Assembly: GCA_910587575.1 (NCBI GenBank)
Contig: CAJULU010000024.1
Coordinates: forward strand, 38,075-59,656
Origin: an uncultured Dorea sp.
GTDB taxonomy: Bacteria > Bacillota > Clostridia > Lachnospirales > Lachnospiraceae
Reading direction: 5' to 3'
Length of the DNA: 21,582 nucleotides
The translations under genes were made by a program, and so were the position numbers. Shown piece after piece: positions 7,393 through 14,431 of this stretch (its first letter is position 1; every line of letters begins with the position of its first letter). The notes under the pieces were generated by a model. That model did no database searches and was not told the origin of the DNA. It worked only from the letters and a program-made list of their open reading frames with translations.

Positions 7393-9318
7393 TTAAATCT
7401 GCACTGCCGCTCCATAAGCCTCTTTCGTTGCATCCAGCGCCCGGCGTGCCCTCGACGCATCACCGATTACATACACTTCCTGTCCCATTTCCTCTAACTG
7501 CTCTGCAAACGGGTTGTAGTTTCTGAATCCCATGGAAAGGATTACGGAGTCAAATCCTCTTGCCTCATGCCTTGTTCCGTCCGGTGATTCATACTCAACG
7601 CCGTCCTCATAGAACTTACATACCTTGGCGCTGGTAATCTCCTGGATCTTATATTCCTCGAAATCCTTCATCAGATACTTCCGATGCTCGGAAATCACGT
7701 CTGCGCCTACCGTATCACGGAATTCAATTACCGTCACGTCATGCTTCTGCTCTCCTAAGAACGCCGCCGTCTCACATCCGACCATTCCGCCGCCCACAAC
7801 AAGAACCTTCTTTCCTGCCGCTCTCTTACCGGATAACAGATCGGAACCGTGAATGATCGCAGGATTGCCGATTCCTTCGATTGGAAGAATCAGTGTCTTA
7901 GATCCTGTAGCCACAATCACTGCATCCGGCTTCTCTGCCTTTACAAAGTCAAGATCTACTTCCTTGTTCATCACAATCTTCACGCCGTCTTTTTCACATC
8001 TTGCAATGTAACTGCGGATCATATTAGTGATATCGCCTTTTCCCGGCGGATACGCTGCCAGTCTCATATTGCCGCCCAGGGTATTGCTTCCCTCGTACAG
8101 AGTCACCTCATGGCCTCTCTCCGCACAGAGGAACGCTGCGCTCAGTCCGGCAACACCGCCGCCGATTACCATGACCTTCCTGCTCTTTTCAGCCTTTTTC
8201 AGACCTTCCGACTCATGACCCAGGAAGGGATTCGCCAGACAGCAGATCGGCTCGCCCTTGTACATATTGGCCACGCAGCCCTGGAGACAGGCGATACAGG
8301 GAATCATATCCTCAAGCCTTTCTTCCTGCGCCTTCTTCGGCATATGGGGATCTGCCAGCGACTGACGCCCGAAAGCCACCAGATCGGCCCGGCCCTGCTT
8401 CACCATCAGCTCCGCAAACTGCGGTTCTGTATAACGTCCCACCGTGATAACCGGAATCGTAACCGCCCTCTTGATCTCTGTCACCAGGTCGGCGGAAAAG
8501 CCTCCGTGAATCGTGGTAGGAGCCCACATATATTCATCCTTGATATGTACGGCACGGGATACATGAAGCGCATCTACCCCGCATTCTTCCAGATACGCCG
8601 CAATGGCCGCACTGTCGTGCACATCCAGGCCGCCTAAGACCTCGTCTGCGCTGTTGATACGGGCAATGACTGCAACCTTGTCTCCCACCGCCTTCTTAAT
8701 CTCTTCCACAATCAGCCTCGGAAAACGCATCCGGTTCTCGAAGTTTCCGCCGAATTCATCCAGACGCTTGTTGGTTCTTGGAGACAGGAAGGTGCTGACC
8801 AGATATCCGTGAGCCATATGAATCTCTACCGCATCCACCCCGGCTCTCATGGCCCGCTCTGCTGCTTTTCCGTATCCTTTGATCAGTTCATAGACCTCTT
8901 CGGTGGTCACTTCCTGCGGCGTATCTCTCCCCACTTCTGACGGGATTGCCGTCGCCGCCTTGATCGGAGCGCCTGCATTCTTGGCATTTCCCTCCGGCCC
9001 TGCGTTCTGTAACTGGATGGACACCTTTGCGCCCTCTGCATGGCAGGCGTCACAGATTCTCTTCAGACTCTCAATACTGTTGTCATTGTACAGGCAGGGC
9101 TTTCTCGGTCCGCCCTTTGCGCCCTCATGCACCACCGTTGCTTCAATAGTCACCATGCCGAACTGTCCTTTTGCACGTTCCGCATAATAGGCAACAGACT
9201 GGTCACTCCATGTACCGTCCGTGTTGGCAAAATTATTTCCCATTGGCGGCACTACAAAACGATTCTTTACTGTCATCGGTCCGATCTGAACCGGTGAGAA
9301 CATTGTCTTGAATCTCAT
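7393..9318 (-). CDS. NADH:flavin oxidoreductase / 2,4-dienoyl-CoA reductase-type enzyme (OYE + 4Fe-4S + FAD)
   Basis: A 641-residue flavoenzyme of the FadH/BaiCD/BaiH/trimethylamine dehydrogenase type. Residues 1 to about 335 form an FMN-binding Old Yellow Enzyme TIM barrel, with HMAHGYLVSTFLSPRTN (H167, H170, Y172) and RFDE-like GGNFENRMRF. A 4Fe-4S cluster is expected at C341, C344, C348 and C360. The C-terminal half has two dinucleotide folds, GGGVAG (386-391, FAD) and GGGMVG (509-514, NAD(P)H). Such enzymes pass electrons from NAD(P)H through FAD and Fe-S to FMN and reduce an activated C=C bond. AGAGGGA (9324-9330) lies 5 nt before the ATG. It sits between the TIM-barrel gene (68-nt gap) and aroE. 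3-Dehydroshikimate contains exactly such an enone, making it a plausible but unproven substrate. Bile-acid or enoate reduction are alternatives. Confidence 0.92.
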   Translation of the reverse strand: MRFKTMFSPVQIGPMTVKNRFVVPPMGNNFANTDGTWSDQSVAYYAERAKGQFGMVTIEATVVHEGAKGGPRKPCLYNDNSIESLKRICDACHAEGAKVSIQLQNAGPEGNAKNAGAPIKAATAIPSEVGRDTPQEVTTEEVYELIKGYGKAAERAMRAGVDAVEIHMAHGYLVSTFLSPRTNKRLDEFGGNFENRMRFPRLIVEEIKKAVGDKVAVIARINSADEVLGGLDVHDSAAIAAYLEECGVDALHVSRAVHIKDEYMWAPTTIHGGFSADLVTEIKRAVTIPVITVGRYTEPQFAELMVKQGRADLVAFGRQSLADPHMPKKAQEERLEDMIPCIACLQGCVANMYKGEPICCLANPFLGHESEGLKKAEKSRKVMVIGGGVAGLSAAFLCAERGHEVTLYEGSNTLGGNMRLAAYPPGKGDITNMIRSYIARCEKDGVKIVMNKEVDLDFVKAEKPDAVIVATGSKTLILPIEGIGNPAIIHGSDLLSGKRAAGKKVLVVGGGMVGCETAAFLGEQKHDVTVIEFRDTVGADVISEHRKYLMKDFEEYKIQEITSAKVCKFYEDGVEYESPDGTRHEARGFDSVILSMGFRNYNPFAEQLEEMGQEVYVIGDASRARRALDATKEAYGAAVQI

Positions 9319-9386
9319 CTTTATCCCTCTCTATCCGCTCTTAAATCTGTATGGATGTCAGCTCTTCCGGCATCCCTGCAACGATT

Positions 9387-10226
9387 CTAACCCTCAATCA
9401 TCTCCGGCCATGCTTCTTCCAGTACCTTCTTCGTATTGTCAAATGTATGGGCCGCCGCTTCCCTAAGTCCTCTGCTAAGAATCTCATCAGAGATGACCTC
9501 TACGCCTACGACCTTCGGGTCGATTCCCGCATCCTTAATCATCTTCACGAATCCGGCAGTGTCCTTTGCTCCCGTTCCCGGTGCAAGACGGTCATGCATG
9601 GACTCATCCCTTAAGATCGTCTTCGCATACGGCCTTTCATAAGCATCGTTGATCTGGATGGAAATCACTTTCTTGGCAATCTCTTCTGTCAGAATGTCAT
9701 AAGGCTGGTCTGCCCTTACCCAGTGCCAGGTATCCAGAATCAGCATGGCATTGTCACACCCGGAGGCTTTCACAACGTCGTAACCTTTCTTCAGATCCGG
9801 GATTCCGCTGTAAGGCATTGGCTCCACACCGATAATGTATTTCCCTGCTCTCTGGCAGAGTTCCTTTAACTTCTGAGCCGTATACTCTACAGAATAATTC
9901 TCCATCAGCCCACAGTTGATATGGCCTACACCAAAGAGTCCACACATATGGAAACACATCTGCTCTTTATATTTCTGCTCATAAGAACGATGCTCCTCTG
10001 CCCACTGGACAATATACTCAACCTCTGTCACCTTCATATCGTGTTTCTCAAGGATTGCCAGGATGTCCTCATCGTGAAGCCCTTCATTGAGAGCATCCAC
10101 ATAAGTCTCCGCACGGAGTCCGATTCCTTCATATCCCGCCTCTTTTGCCGCAATCACGCGGTCTTCGAATCTGCACTGATCTCCCAGCGTCCAGGAACTG
10201 ATTGTAATAGGGTTTTTCTTTGACAT
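9387..10226 (-). CDS. Sugar phosphate isomerase/epimerase-fold TIM barrel, candidate 3-dehydroshikimate dehydratase
   Basis: A 279-residue AP-endonuclease-2-type TIM barrel. The expected metal-binding acidic residues are visible: E135 in VEPMP, D165 and H168 in LILDTWHW, D194 in QINDA and E243 in GVEV. HDRLAPGTG (211-219) resembles the H-R-x-PG-x-G loop of the family. The strand that usually supplies a metal-binding His reads Q191-I-N-D. GGAAGGAG (10237-10244) precedes the ATG by 10 nt; a start at 10268 would lie upstream of this site. It is the first gene of the operon divergent from the LysR regulator. 3-Dehydroshikimate dehydratases of the QuiC/AsbF kind share this fold and this neighbourhood, so conversion of 3-dehydroshikimate to protocatechuate is a good guess. 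An isomerase or epimerase acting on a hydroaromatic intermediate remains possible. Confidence 0.8.
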   Translation of the reverse strand: MSKKNPITISSWTLGDQCRFEDRVIAAKEAGYEGIGLRAETYVDALNEGLHDEDILAILEKHDMKVTEVEYIVQWAEEHRSYEQKYKEQMCFHMCGLFGVGHINCGLMENYSVEYTAQKLKELCQRAGKYIIGVEPMPYSGIPDLKKGYDVVKASGCDNAMLILDTWHWVRADQPYDILTEEIAKKVISIQINDAYERPYAKTILRDESMHDRLAPGTGAKDTAGFVKMIKDAGIDPKVVGVEVISDEILSRGLREAAAHTFDNTKKVLEEAWPEMIEG

Positions 10227-10311
10227 AGTTCGTTTTCTCCTTCCGTTGTCTAATATAAACATGTTCAAACGAGATTCTTTTCTGAATCCTTGTGATTTTT
10301 ACTATGTTTTT

Positions 10312-10340
10312 ATTATAATACGTTGTTAAAATAAAAACAA
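10312..10340 (-). promoter_or_regulatory. Promoter of the minus-strand catabolic operon
   Basis: On the minus strand TTGTTT (10335-10340) and TATAAT (10312-10317) are 17 nt apart. The -10 is perfect and the -35 weak, as expected for a promoter needing a LysR-type activator. Transcription would start about 80 nt before the TIM-barrel gene. Confidence 0.6.
10323..10340. promoter_or_regulatory. Putative LysR operator
   Basis: The inverted repeat TTGTT-N8-AACAA overlaps the weak -35 of the catabolic promoter and lies 10 bp upstream of the lysR -35. LysR-type activators commonly bind AT-rich interrupted dyads in such divergent regions. The dyad is short, so this is a candidate only. Confidence 0.4.
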
Positions 10341-10350
10341 ATTACTAATT

Positions 10351-10380
10351 TTGACGAAAACCATAGATTTTCTTTATAGT
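10351..10380 (+). promoter_or_regulatory. Sigma-A promoter of lysR-family gene
   Basis: TTGACG (10351-10356) and TATAGT (10375-10380) are 18 nt apart, each matching the consensus at five of six positions. The implied start site is about 55 nt before the regulator ATG. Confidence 0.7.
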
Positions 10381-10440
10381 TCATGATAGAATATCACCAC
10401 AACTGAATACGGTTGAACCAATGAAGAAAGGAGAACTCCT

Positions 10441-11331
10441 ATGAATCTTTATCATCTCAGGTACTTTGTGACACTGGCTCATTTAGAACATTATACGAAA
10501 GCCGCTGAGATCCTGGCTATTACACAACCAAGCCTAAGCCATGCAATCTCCTCTCTTGAGAAAGAACTGGGAGTAAAATTATTCGAAAAAGACGGCCGCA
10601 ACGTAGCGCTGACCAAGTGCGGCCAGGCATTTCTCACCGATGTGGAAGCCTCTCTTGAGATGCTGGATTCCAGCGTCAACAAGCTTCAGATGACGGGCAG
10701 AGGGGAAGGCCGGGTGGATATCGGCATGCTCCGTACCTTAAGCTCCACTGTTCCTCAATTTGTGAAAGATTTCCTGGATTCACAACCAAGCAAGAATATT
10801 CATTTTTACTTTCACACTTCCACCGGACTGACGCAGGATATTATCCGTGGACTGAAAGAACGGCGGTATGACATCTCATTCTGTTCCATGATGGAGAATG
10901 AACCCTCCATTGAATTCATCCCTATTTCCTGTCAGGAACTAGTGCTCATCGTTCCTAAGGGACATCCCCTGGAGAGCAAGGATTCCATTGATCTTAAGGA
11001 AACCCTGCCCTATCCTCAGATTACATTTTCAAAAAGGAGCGGGTTACGGCCCGTCATCGACAGGCTGTTTGAAAAATGCGGCGGTTATCCTAAGAGTGAT
11101 TATGCACTGGAGGAAGATCAGGCTGTTGCCGGCCTTGTAAGCGCAGGATTCGGGATTGCAGTCGTACCCCGGATGCCTATCCTGGATTACATGCCCGTCA
11201 AGATTATTGAAATCGCCTGGCCAAGCTGGGAGCGGATTTTTTATATGGCGACGCTGAAGAATGTGTACCAGGCGCCGGTGATCCAGAATTTTAAGAATTT
11301 TATAATAGAACATACGAATTTAGACCTATAG
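10441..11331 (+). CDS. LysR-family transcriptional regulator, QuiR-like by context
   Basis: A 296-residue LysR-type regulator. The N-terminal winged helix-turn-helix (about residues 2-60) includes LRYFVTLAHLEHYTKAAE and TQPSLSHAISSLEKELGVKLFEK. The effector-binding part has the usual two-lobed fold signature VDIGMLRTLSSTV and the late motif AVAGLVSAGFGIAVVPR. The start follows AAAGGAG (10427-10433) by 7 nt. The gene is divergently placed from the TIM-barrel/flavoenzyme/aroE/MFS operon with a 214-nt shared control region, the classic arrangement for a LysR protein controlling its neighbour in response to a pathway metabolite. Listeria QuiR, a shikimate-responsive LysR protein, controls comparable genes. 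The specific inducer here is inferred, not visible. Confidence 0.93.
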   Translation: MNLYHLRYFVTLAHLEHYTKAAEILAITQPSLSHAISSLEKELGVKLFEKDGRNVALTKCGQAFLTDVEASLEMLDSSVNKLQMTGRGEGRVDIGMLRTLSSTVPQFVKDFLDSQPSKNIHFYFHTSTGLTQDIIRGLKERRYDISFCSMMENEPSIEFIPISCQELVLIVPKGHPLESKDSIDLKETLPYPQITFSKRSGLRPVIDRLFEKCGGYPKSDYALEEDQAVAGLVSAGFGIAVVPRMPILDYMPVKIIEIAWPSWERIFYMATLKNVYQAPVIQNFKNFIIEHTNLDL

Positions 11332-11375
11332 ACGTCATCCGAATACAAATCTGTCCTTAAGACTGTCACTTCACA

Positions 11376-11523
11376 CTATAACAATACAGAACGAAGCGGC
11401 ATGATGGGGCTTGCACCGCAGGCAAGCAGGATATTCGCCACATCATTGACGGTCACGTAGTTGGTGATATTGTGCACAAGGGGCCTGATGGTTCTTACGT
11501 TTCTGATACAGTTTTTTTAACAT
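11376..11523 (-). pseudogene. thiM: Truncated hydroxyethylthiazole kinase (thiM) 5' remnant
   Basis: ThiM phosphorylates the thiazole alcohol in thiamine salvage. A frame encoding RTIRPLVHNITNYVTVNDVA, then NILLACGASPIM, is the recognisable N-terminus of ThiM, including the VHNITNYV stretch. After SPIM (M at 11400-11402) similarity stops, and a stop codon follows at 11376-11378, so more than 200 expected residues are missing. The ATG at 11521-11523 has AAGGAGG upstream, but a run of seven A directly after it puts the start one base out of frame; six A would give a continuous reading. The stub lies directly downstream of a TPP riboswitch, confirming its origin. No kinase can be made from it. 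Confidence 0.85.
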
Positions 11524-11545
11524 AGAGATTCCTCCTTAAAATGGG

Positions 11546-11579
11546 AAAACGGATATGCCAGTCATCGGCATATCCGTTT
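11546..11579 (-). terminator. Intrinsic terminator of the TPP riboswitch
   Basis: A perfect 13-bp stem (arms 11567-11579 and 11547-11559, 7-nt loop) is followed on the minus strand by four T. It lies between the TPP aptamer and the thiM ribosome binding site, as expected for the ligand-controlled expression platform. On the plus strand the stem is followed by TTTATCTTTT and could also end the lysR transcript. Confidence 0.8.
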
Positions 11580-11589
11580 ATCTTTTATC

Positions 11590-11692
11590 AGCAAATCATC
11601 CCTACGTTGGCATTATCCAAATCAGGTTCATGGGTCGGGACAGTGTCGGTCCCCTCTCAGCCTGCTGCTGCAAGCTCCCCGTTTTATTATTC
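11590..11692 (-). promoter_or_regulatory. TPP (THI element) riboswitch
   Basis: Read on the minus strand, the conserved TPP aptamer elements occur in order: the opening GGGGAGC, CTGAGAGG (CTGAGA at 11655-11660), ACCTGAT (11621-11627), GGATAATGCC (11609-11618) and CGTAGGGA (11599-11606). This combination is diagnostic of the thiamine pyrophosphate aptamer. Ends are approximate because the closing stem is AT-rich. When bound, TPP would favour the downstream terminator and shut off thiM. Since only a stub of thiM remains, the switch now controls nothing evident in this window. Confidence 0.95.
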
Positions 11693-11703
11693 AGTTACTC
11701 TCT

Positions 11704-11731
11704 ATTATATACGAAAAATCCTTTTTTACAA
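11704..11731 (-). promoter_or_regulatory. Promoter of the TPP riboswitch transcript
   Basis: On the minus strand TTGTAA (11726-11731) and a perfect TATAAT (11704-11709) are 16 nt apart, starting transcription just before the aptamer. The element begins only 19 bp past the stop codon of the TPR gene. Confidence 0.7.
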
Positions 11732-11749
11732 TAGAAGCTATGTATCTTT

Positions 11750-13552
11750 TTATTCCATCAATTTCAGCCTCTCTCTGCACTCATCCCTTTGGGATTTATA
11801 ATTATCTTCATCGTCAAGTTTACACGCAGCTTCATAATCTGAAAGCGCTTTCTTATCGTCTCCCAGCCTGCTGTGTGCCATCCCGGCCCAATAATAGCAG
11901 TGAGCCTGTATGCTATCGGTAGTTTCCCAGTTCAGCGCTTCGTAATATCGTTCAATTGCTGTTTTATAATATTCATTTCTTCGTTCAATATTCTCATCCT
12001 GGTATTCTTTACTTGCAAGATTATAATACACATCACCGCATTCTTTATAACAAGAGGCCTTGTAACGGTCTGACAGCCCTTCCGGTATTGCTTTGTCATA
12101 ATAAGAGGCGGCATTTGTATAATCTTCAAGTCGATAGTATGACTGTCCGCATGAATAATAGCAATAGGCTGATTTCTTTGATCCATTTTGGGCTGCTAAT
12201 ATATAATCCTCGATTGCTTCGTTGTATTCTTGGGCATTGTAATAATAGTCTGCCCGATATACATAATACTCAGTAATCTCCTTATGGTGAAGCATTATTG
12301 AAATATCATTGACAGAATCCTCGTAGTTCTTCAGATGGTTATTCACCAATGATCTTTGAACATAGGCCTCAAAGTATAATGGCTCTCGCTCTATCACTTT
12401 ATTAAGATACTCCAGCGCCTCATCGTAACGTTGCGCAGCGTTCAACAGATAGCCGCACTCATACCATAGGTTTACATTAAAGTTATCTTCATTCAACTCG
12501 CTTTTCAAGTTTTTTATCATTTCATCAGCCATTTCTCTATGCTCTTTAAGATAATTTCCCAATTCCGTTGTCACTTCATTTGCCTTATCTTGATCAGATA
12601 TACTGATAGACTTTATGTATGCGCTAAGGCCTTCTGACCGAAATTGTTCCTCTTCAATATTCTGAAGAGCTTTACCATAATATTGATAATACTCCGCTTT
12701 ATTATCCCCTGTTGCTGAATTTGCCGCCTTTTCAAGATAGTCCTGTGCCTCTTGATATTTTTCAGCGCTTCCATTTCCGTAATCTATTAGTTCCTTTGCA
12801 TATTCGAAGCAATAATCCGGGTTCTCTCCTTCCTTATCAACAGCCGCTTTAAAATCCGCTAACGCTTCATCAGAATAATTCTTTCCCCTTTTAGCATATA
12901 TCTTTCCCCGCTCAAAAACATATTCGATATTGTCAGGTTTCAACAGTATTGCTGTTGTATAATCCGAAATCGCATTTCTCAGACAGTCCCCTTCGGTATA
13001 TGAAATCTGCTTATTAGTTGCAGACACAACAATTGTATCCTCTACCAACTTATCATAAATCTCGATCAATAATTTTCCCCGTTCCACATAATACTCTGCA
13101 TTCCTGTCATCATACGAAATTGTCTCATTTATTGCTTCTAACGCTTCTCCTTGACAATCTCTGAAATATTCAGAGAAAATGTAGTACGCACAGTGTGCAA
13201 TCTCTGCCCGATATGGCAGGCTATTTCCCACAGTCAAAACTATTATGTTTAATACAATAAAAAGAAACGCCCAAAAAAGGACAACAGAAATTTTACGAAA
13301 AAAGGATACTATTCTTTGAAATTCTTGAAATACTTTAGGTGCGCGATCAAAACAAAAATACAGTGATGTAATCAGTAAAACCGCAATACACACAAGAACC
13401 AGCAACGCATAGTTGAAATAACGATACTTCGTTACAAGTGTGATTAGCCAGAGTACAGCTCCTATATCAATCGCCAAAGAAAAAATTATCTCTAAAACAA
13501 ACCTAAAGACAGGAACTGTCAGACTTTTTTTCGTTTTCACTATGGTTTTCAT
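11750..13552 (-). CDS. Membrane-anchored tetratricopeptide (TPR) repeat protein, function unknown
   Basis: A 600-residue protein not recognised as any named family. The first 115 or so residues contain three hydrophobic segments (about 13-40, 46-67 and 84-110) separated by basic loops. The rest is a long run of TPR-like helical pairs, for example AQRYDEALEYLNKVIEREPL, AQEYNEAIEDYILAAQNGS, LEDYTNAASYYDKAIPEG and RLGDDKKALSDYEAACKLDD. It is rich in Tyr and acidic residues. TPR arrays are protein-protein scaffolds; here probably cytoplasmic or surface-facing and tethered to the membrane. AAGAAGG (13560-13566) precedes the ATG by 7 nt. Its codon use is visibly more A/T-rich than the neighbouring metabolic genes, which suggests acquisition. 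It appears monocistronic, with a promoter at 13658-13686 and a hairpin in its leader. Confidence 0.85.
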   Translation of the reverse strand: MKTIVKTKKSLTVPVFRFVLEIIFSLAIDIGAVLWLITLVTKYRYFNYALLVLVCIAVLLITSLYFCFDRAPKVFQEFQRIVSFFRKISVVLFWAFLFIVLNIIVLTVGNSLPYRAEIAHCAYYIFSEYFRDCQGEALEAINETISYDDRNAEYYVERGKLLIEIYDKLVEDTIVVSATNKQISYTEGDCLRNAISDYTTAILLKPDNIEYVFERGKIYAKRGKNYSDEALADFKAAVDKEGENPDYCFEYAKELIDYGNGSAEKYQEAQDYLEKAANSATGDNKAEYYQYYGKALQNIEEEQFRSEGLSAYIKSISISDQDKANEVTTELGNYLKEHREMADEMIKNLKSELNEDNFNVNLWYECGYLLNAAQRYDEALEYLNKVIEREPLYFEAYVQRSLVNNHLKNYEDSVNDISIMLHHKEITEYYVYRADYYYNAQEYNEAIEDYILAAQNGSKKSAYCYYSCGQSYYRLEDYTNAASYYDKAIPEGLSDRYKASCYKECGDVYYNLASKEYQDENIERRNEYYKTAIERYYEALNWETTDSIQAHCYYWAGMAHSRLGDDKKALSDYEAACKLDDEDNYKSQRDECRERLKLME

Positions 13553-13585
13553 TATGACACCTTCTTTTTAAATATCCTAAACTAA

Positions 13586-13643
13586 AAATAGTAAGTGAAA
13601 TAGAGAGAACAACTTATCTGCTCTCCCCATTACCTTACTATTT
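13586..13643 (-). promoter_or_regulatory. Hairpin in the 5' leader of the TPR gene
   Basis: A perfect 10-bp outer stem AAATAGTAAG/CTTACTATTT (13586-13595, 13634-13643) is followed by a 7/8-nt internal loop and an inner GAGAG/CTCTC stem (13603-13607, 13621-13625) with a 13-nt loop. It ends 34 nt before the start codon, inside the predicted transcript. Regulatory function is unknown; a terminator or stabiliser role is possible. Confidence 0.5.
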
Positions 13644-13657
13644 GAGAAACCTATTCT

Positions 13658-13686
13658 AGTATAACATATTATTCAGAATATTTCGA
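13658..13686 (-). promoter_or_regulatory. Probable promoter of the TPR gene
   Basis: On the minus strand TCGAAA (13681-13686) and TATACT (13658-13663) are 17 nt apart. The implied start site is about 100 nt before the coding region, so the leader includes the hairpin at 13586-13643. Confidence 0.5.
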
Positions 13687-13918
13687 GTTTTTTATTTTGG
13701 AGTTTTGGAAAATTACTTGTTAATTCTGGTTCCCATTGTGTAATTACTTCAATAACATAGCGCAGCTTATAGCTGCAATCAAACTTTTTAAGTCAATTCC
13801 AAACAAAAGGATCATCCTATCGCTGATGCATGTGCTATAATGCACTTACGGTATCTGTGTACCAATCATTAATCGGGAACTAAATTCCCCAGTAGCATTC
13901 ACACGAAAGGATGACCCT
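13687..13918 (+). other. AT-rich 5' flank of the mobile-element-like stub
   Basis: No gene is visible here. The only promoter-like signal is an extended -10 on the plus strand, TG-C-TATAAT (13833-13841), with no matching -35. It points toward the stub at 13919. AAAGGATCATCCTAT and, nearer the start codon, AAAGGATGACCCTAT are similar sequences that flank this short stretch (near 13806 and 13905); their meaning is unclear. Confidence 0.4.
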
Positions 13919-14170
13919 ATGAACACTATATTAGAACAATTTAAAGATAAAATCAATGGTACATTTGCATTTTTTGACAGAATGATCATCAAAGGTCATA
14001 TCCGTCAGTTTTTCTCCACCTCTGGCAAAGTTTTTTTCCTTTCTGAACAAAATGTCTTGCTGAAAGATTTTTCCGTCTATGCCAGCCAGGTGACATCTGA
14101 TATTGTTGCCCATGTTGAAAAAATGGCAGAGGAAACGCACCGCCCCATGCGATATCCATTTTTTATTTGA
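13919..14170 (+). pseudogene. N-terminal stub of a probable mobile-element-associated protein
   Basis: An 83-residue open frame with a good start (AAAGGA, 7-nt gap). Its sequence, FKDKINGTFAFFDRMIIKGH followed by SEQNVLLKDFSVYASQV, resembles from memory the N-terminus of larger (400 residues or more) multicopy bacterial proteins of unknown function beginning with a G-x-x-x-x-x-DR-(I/V) pattern and often annotated as transposase-like. After HRPMRY the reading turns into PFFI and stops, as though the gene was cut there. What follows on the opposite strand is the tail of another broken gene, so the break is probably a recombination junction. Family membership is tentative and no terminal inverted repeats or target duplication were found. 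Confidence 0.5.
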
Positions 14171-14368
14171 TAAATTACATTGGGGAACCCTTCATTCCTT
14201 AAGCTTTCAACTTCCGCACAATCAAATAAATGAATTAAACACATTCCTTCCTCAATTACTCTGAACAGAGATACGTTACCAAAAAATACCGTAACTTGCC
14301 CAGATTCTAAAATAAGTTCAACTAATACCTAGGGATCTGATTTTCAAAACTTTCTCCCATTTTTCCAT
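14165..14368 (-). pseudogene. Frameshifted small-protein remnant
   Basis: AAGGAG (14375-14380) and an ATG at 14366-14368 open a short frame, MEKWEKVLKIRSLGIS, that ends in TGA at 14318-14320. One base over, an uninterrupted frame continues with VELILESGQVTVFFGNVSLF and RVIEEGMCLIHLFDCAEVE, which has the balanced composition of real protein. Removing one base near 14321 would join the two. The second frame runs without a natural end into the neighbouring stub, so its 3' end is lost near 14165; that boundary is approximate. It follows the YolD-like gene by 63 nt and may once have been the third gene of that operon. The family is not recognised. Confidence 0.4.
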
Positions 14369-14431
14369 TGTCGTCTCCTTTTTTCCTTCTTTTATTTCAT
14401 TTTCAATCATCGTTTACTTAACTTTGTAACT

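Noticed and set aside
7849..8637. Plus-strand open frame of 262 codons opposite the flavoenzyme
   Set aside because: It is antisense to an intact enzyme with complete motifs; the composition is typical of a shadow frame and it has no ribosome binding site.
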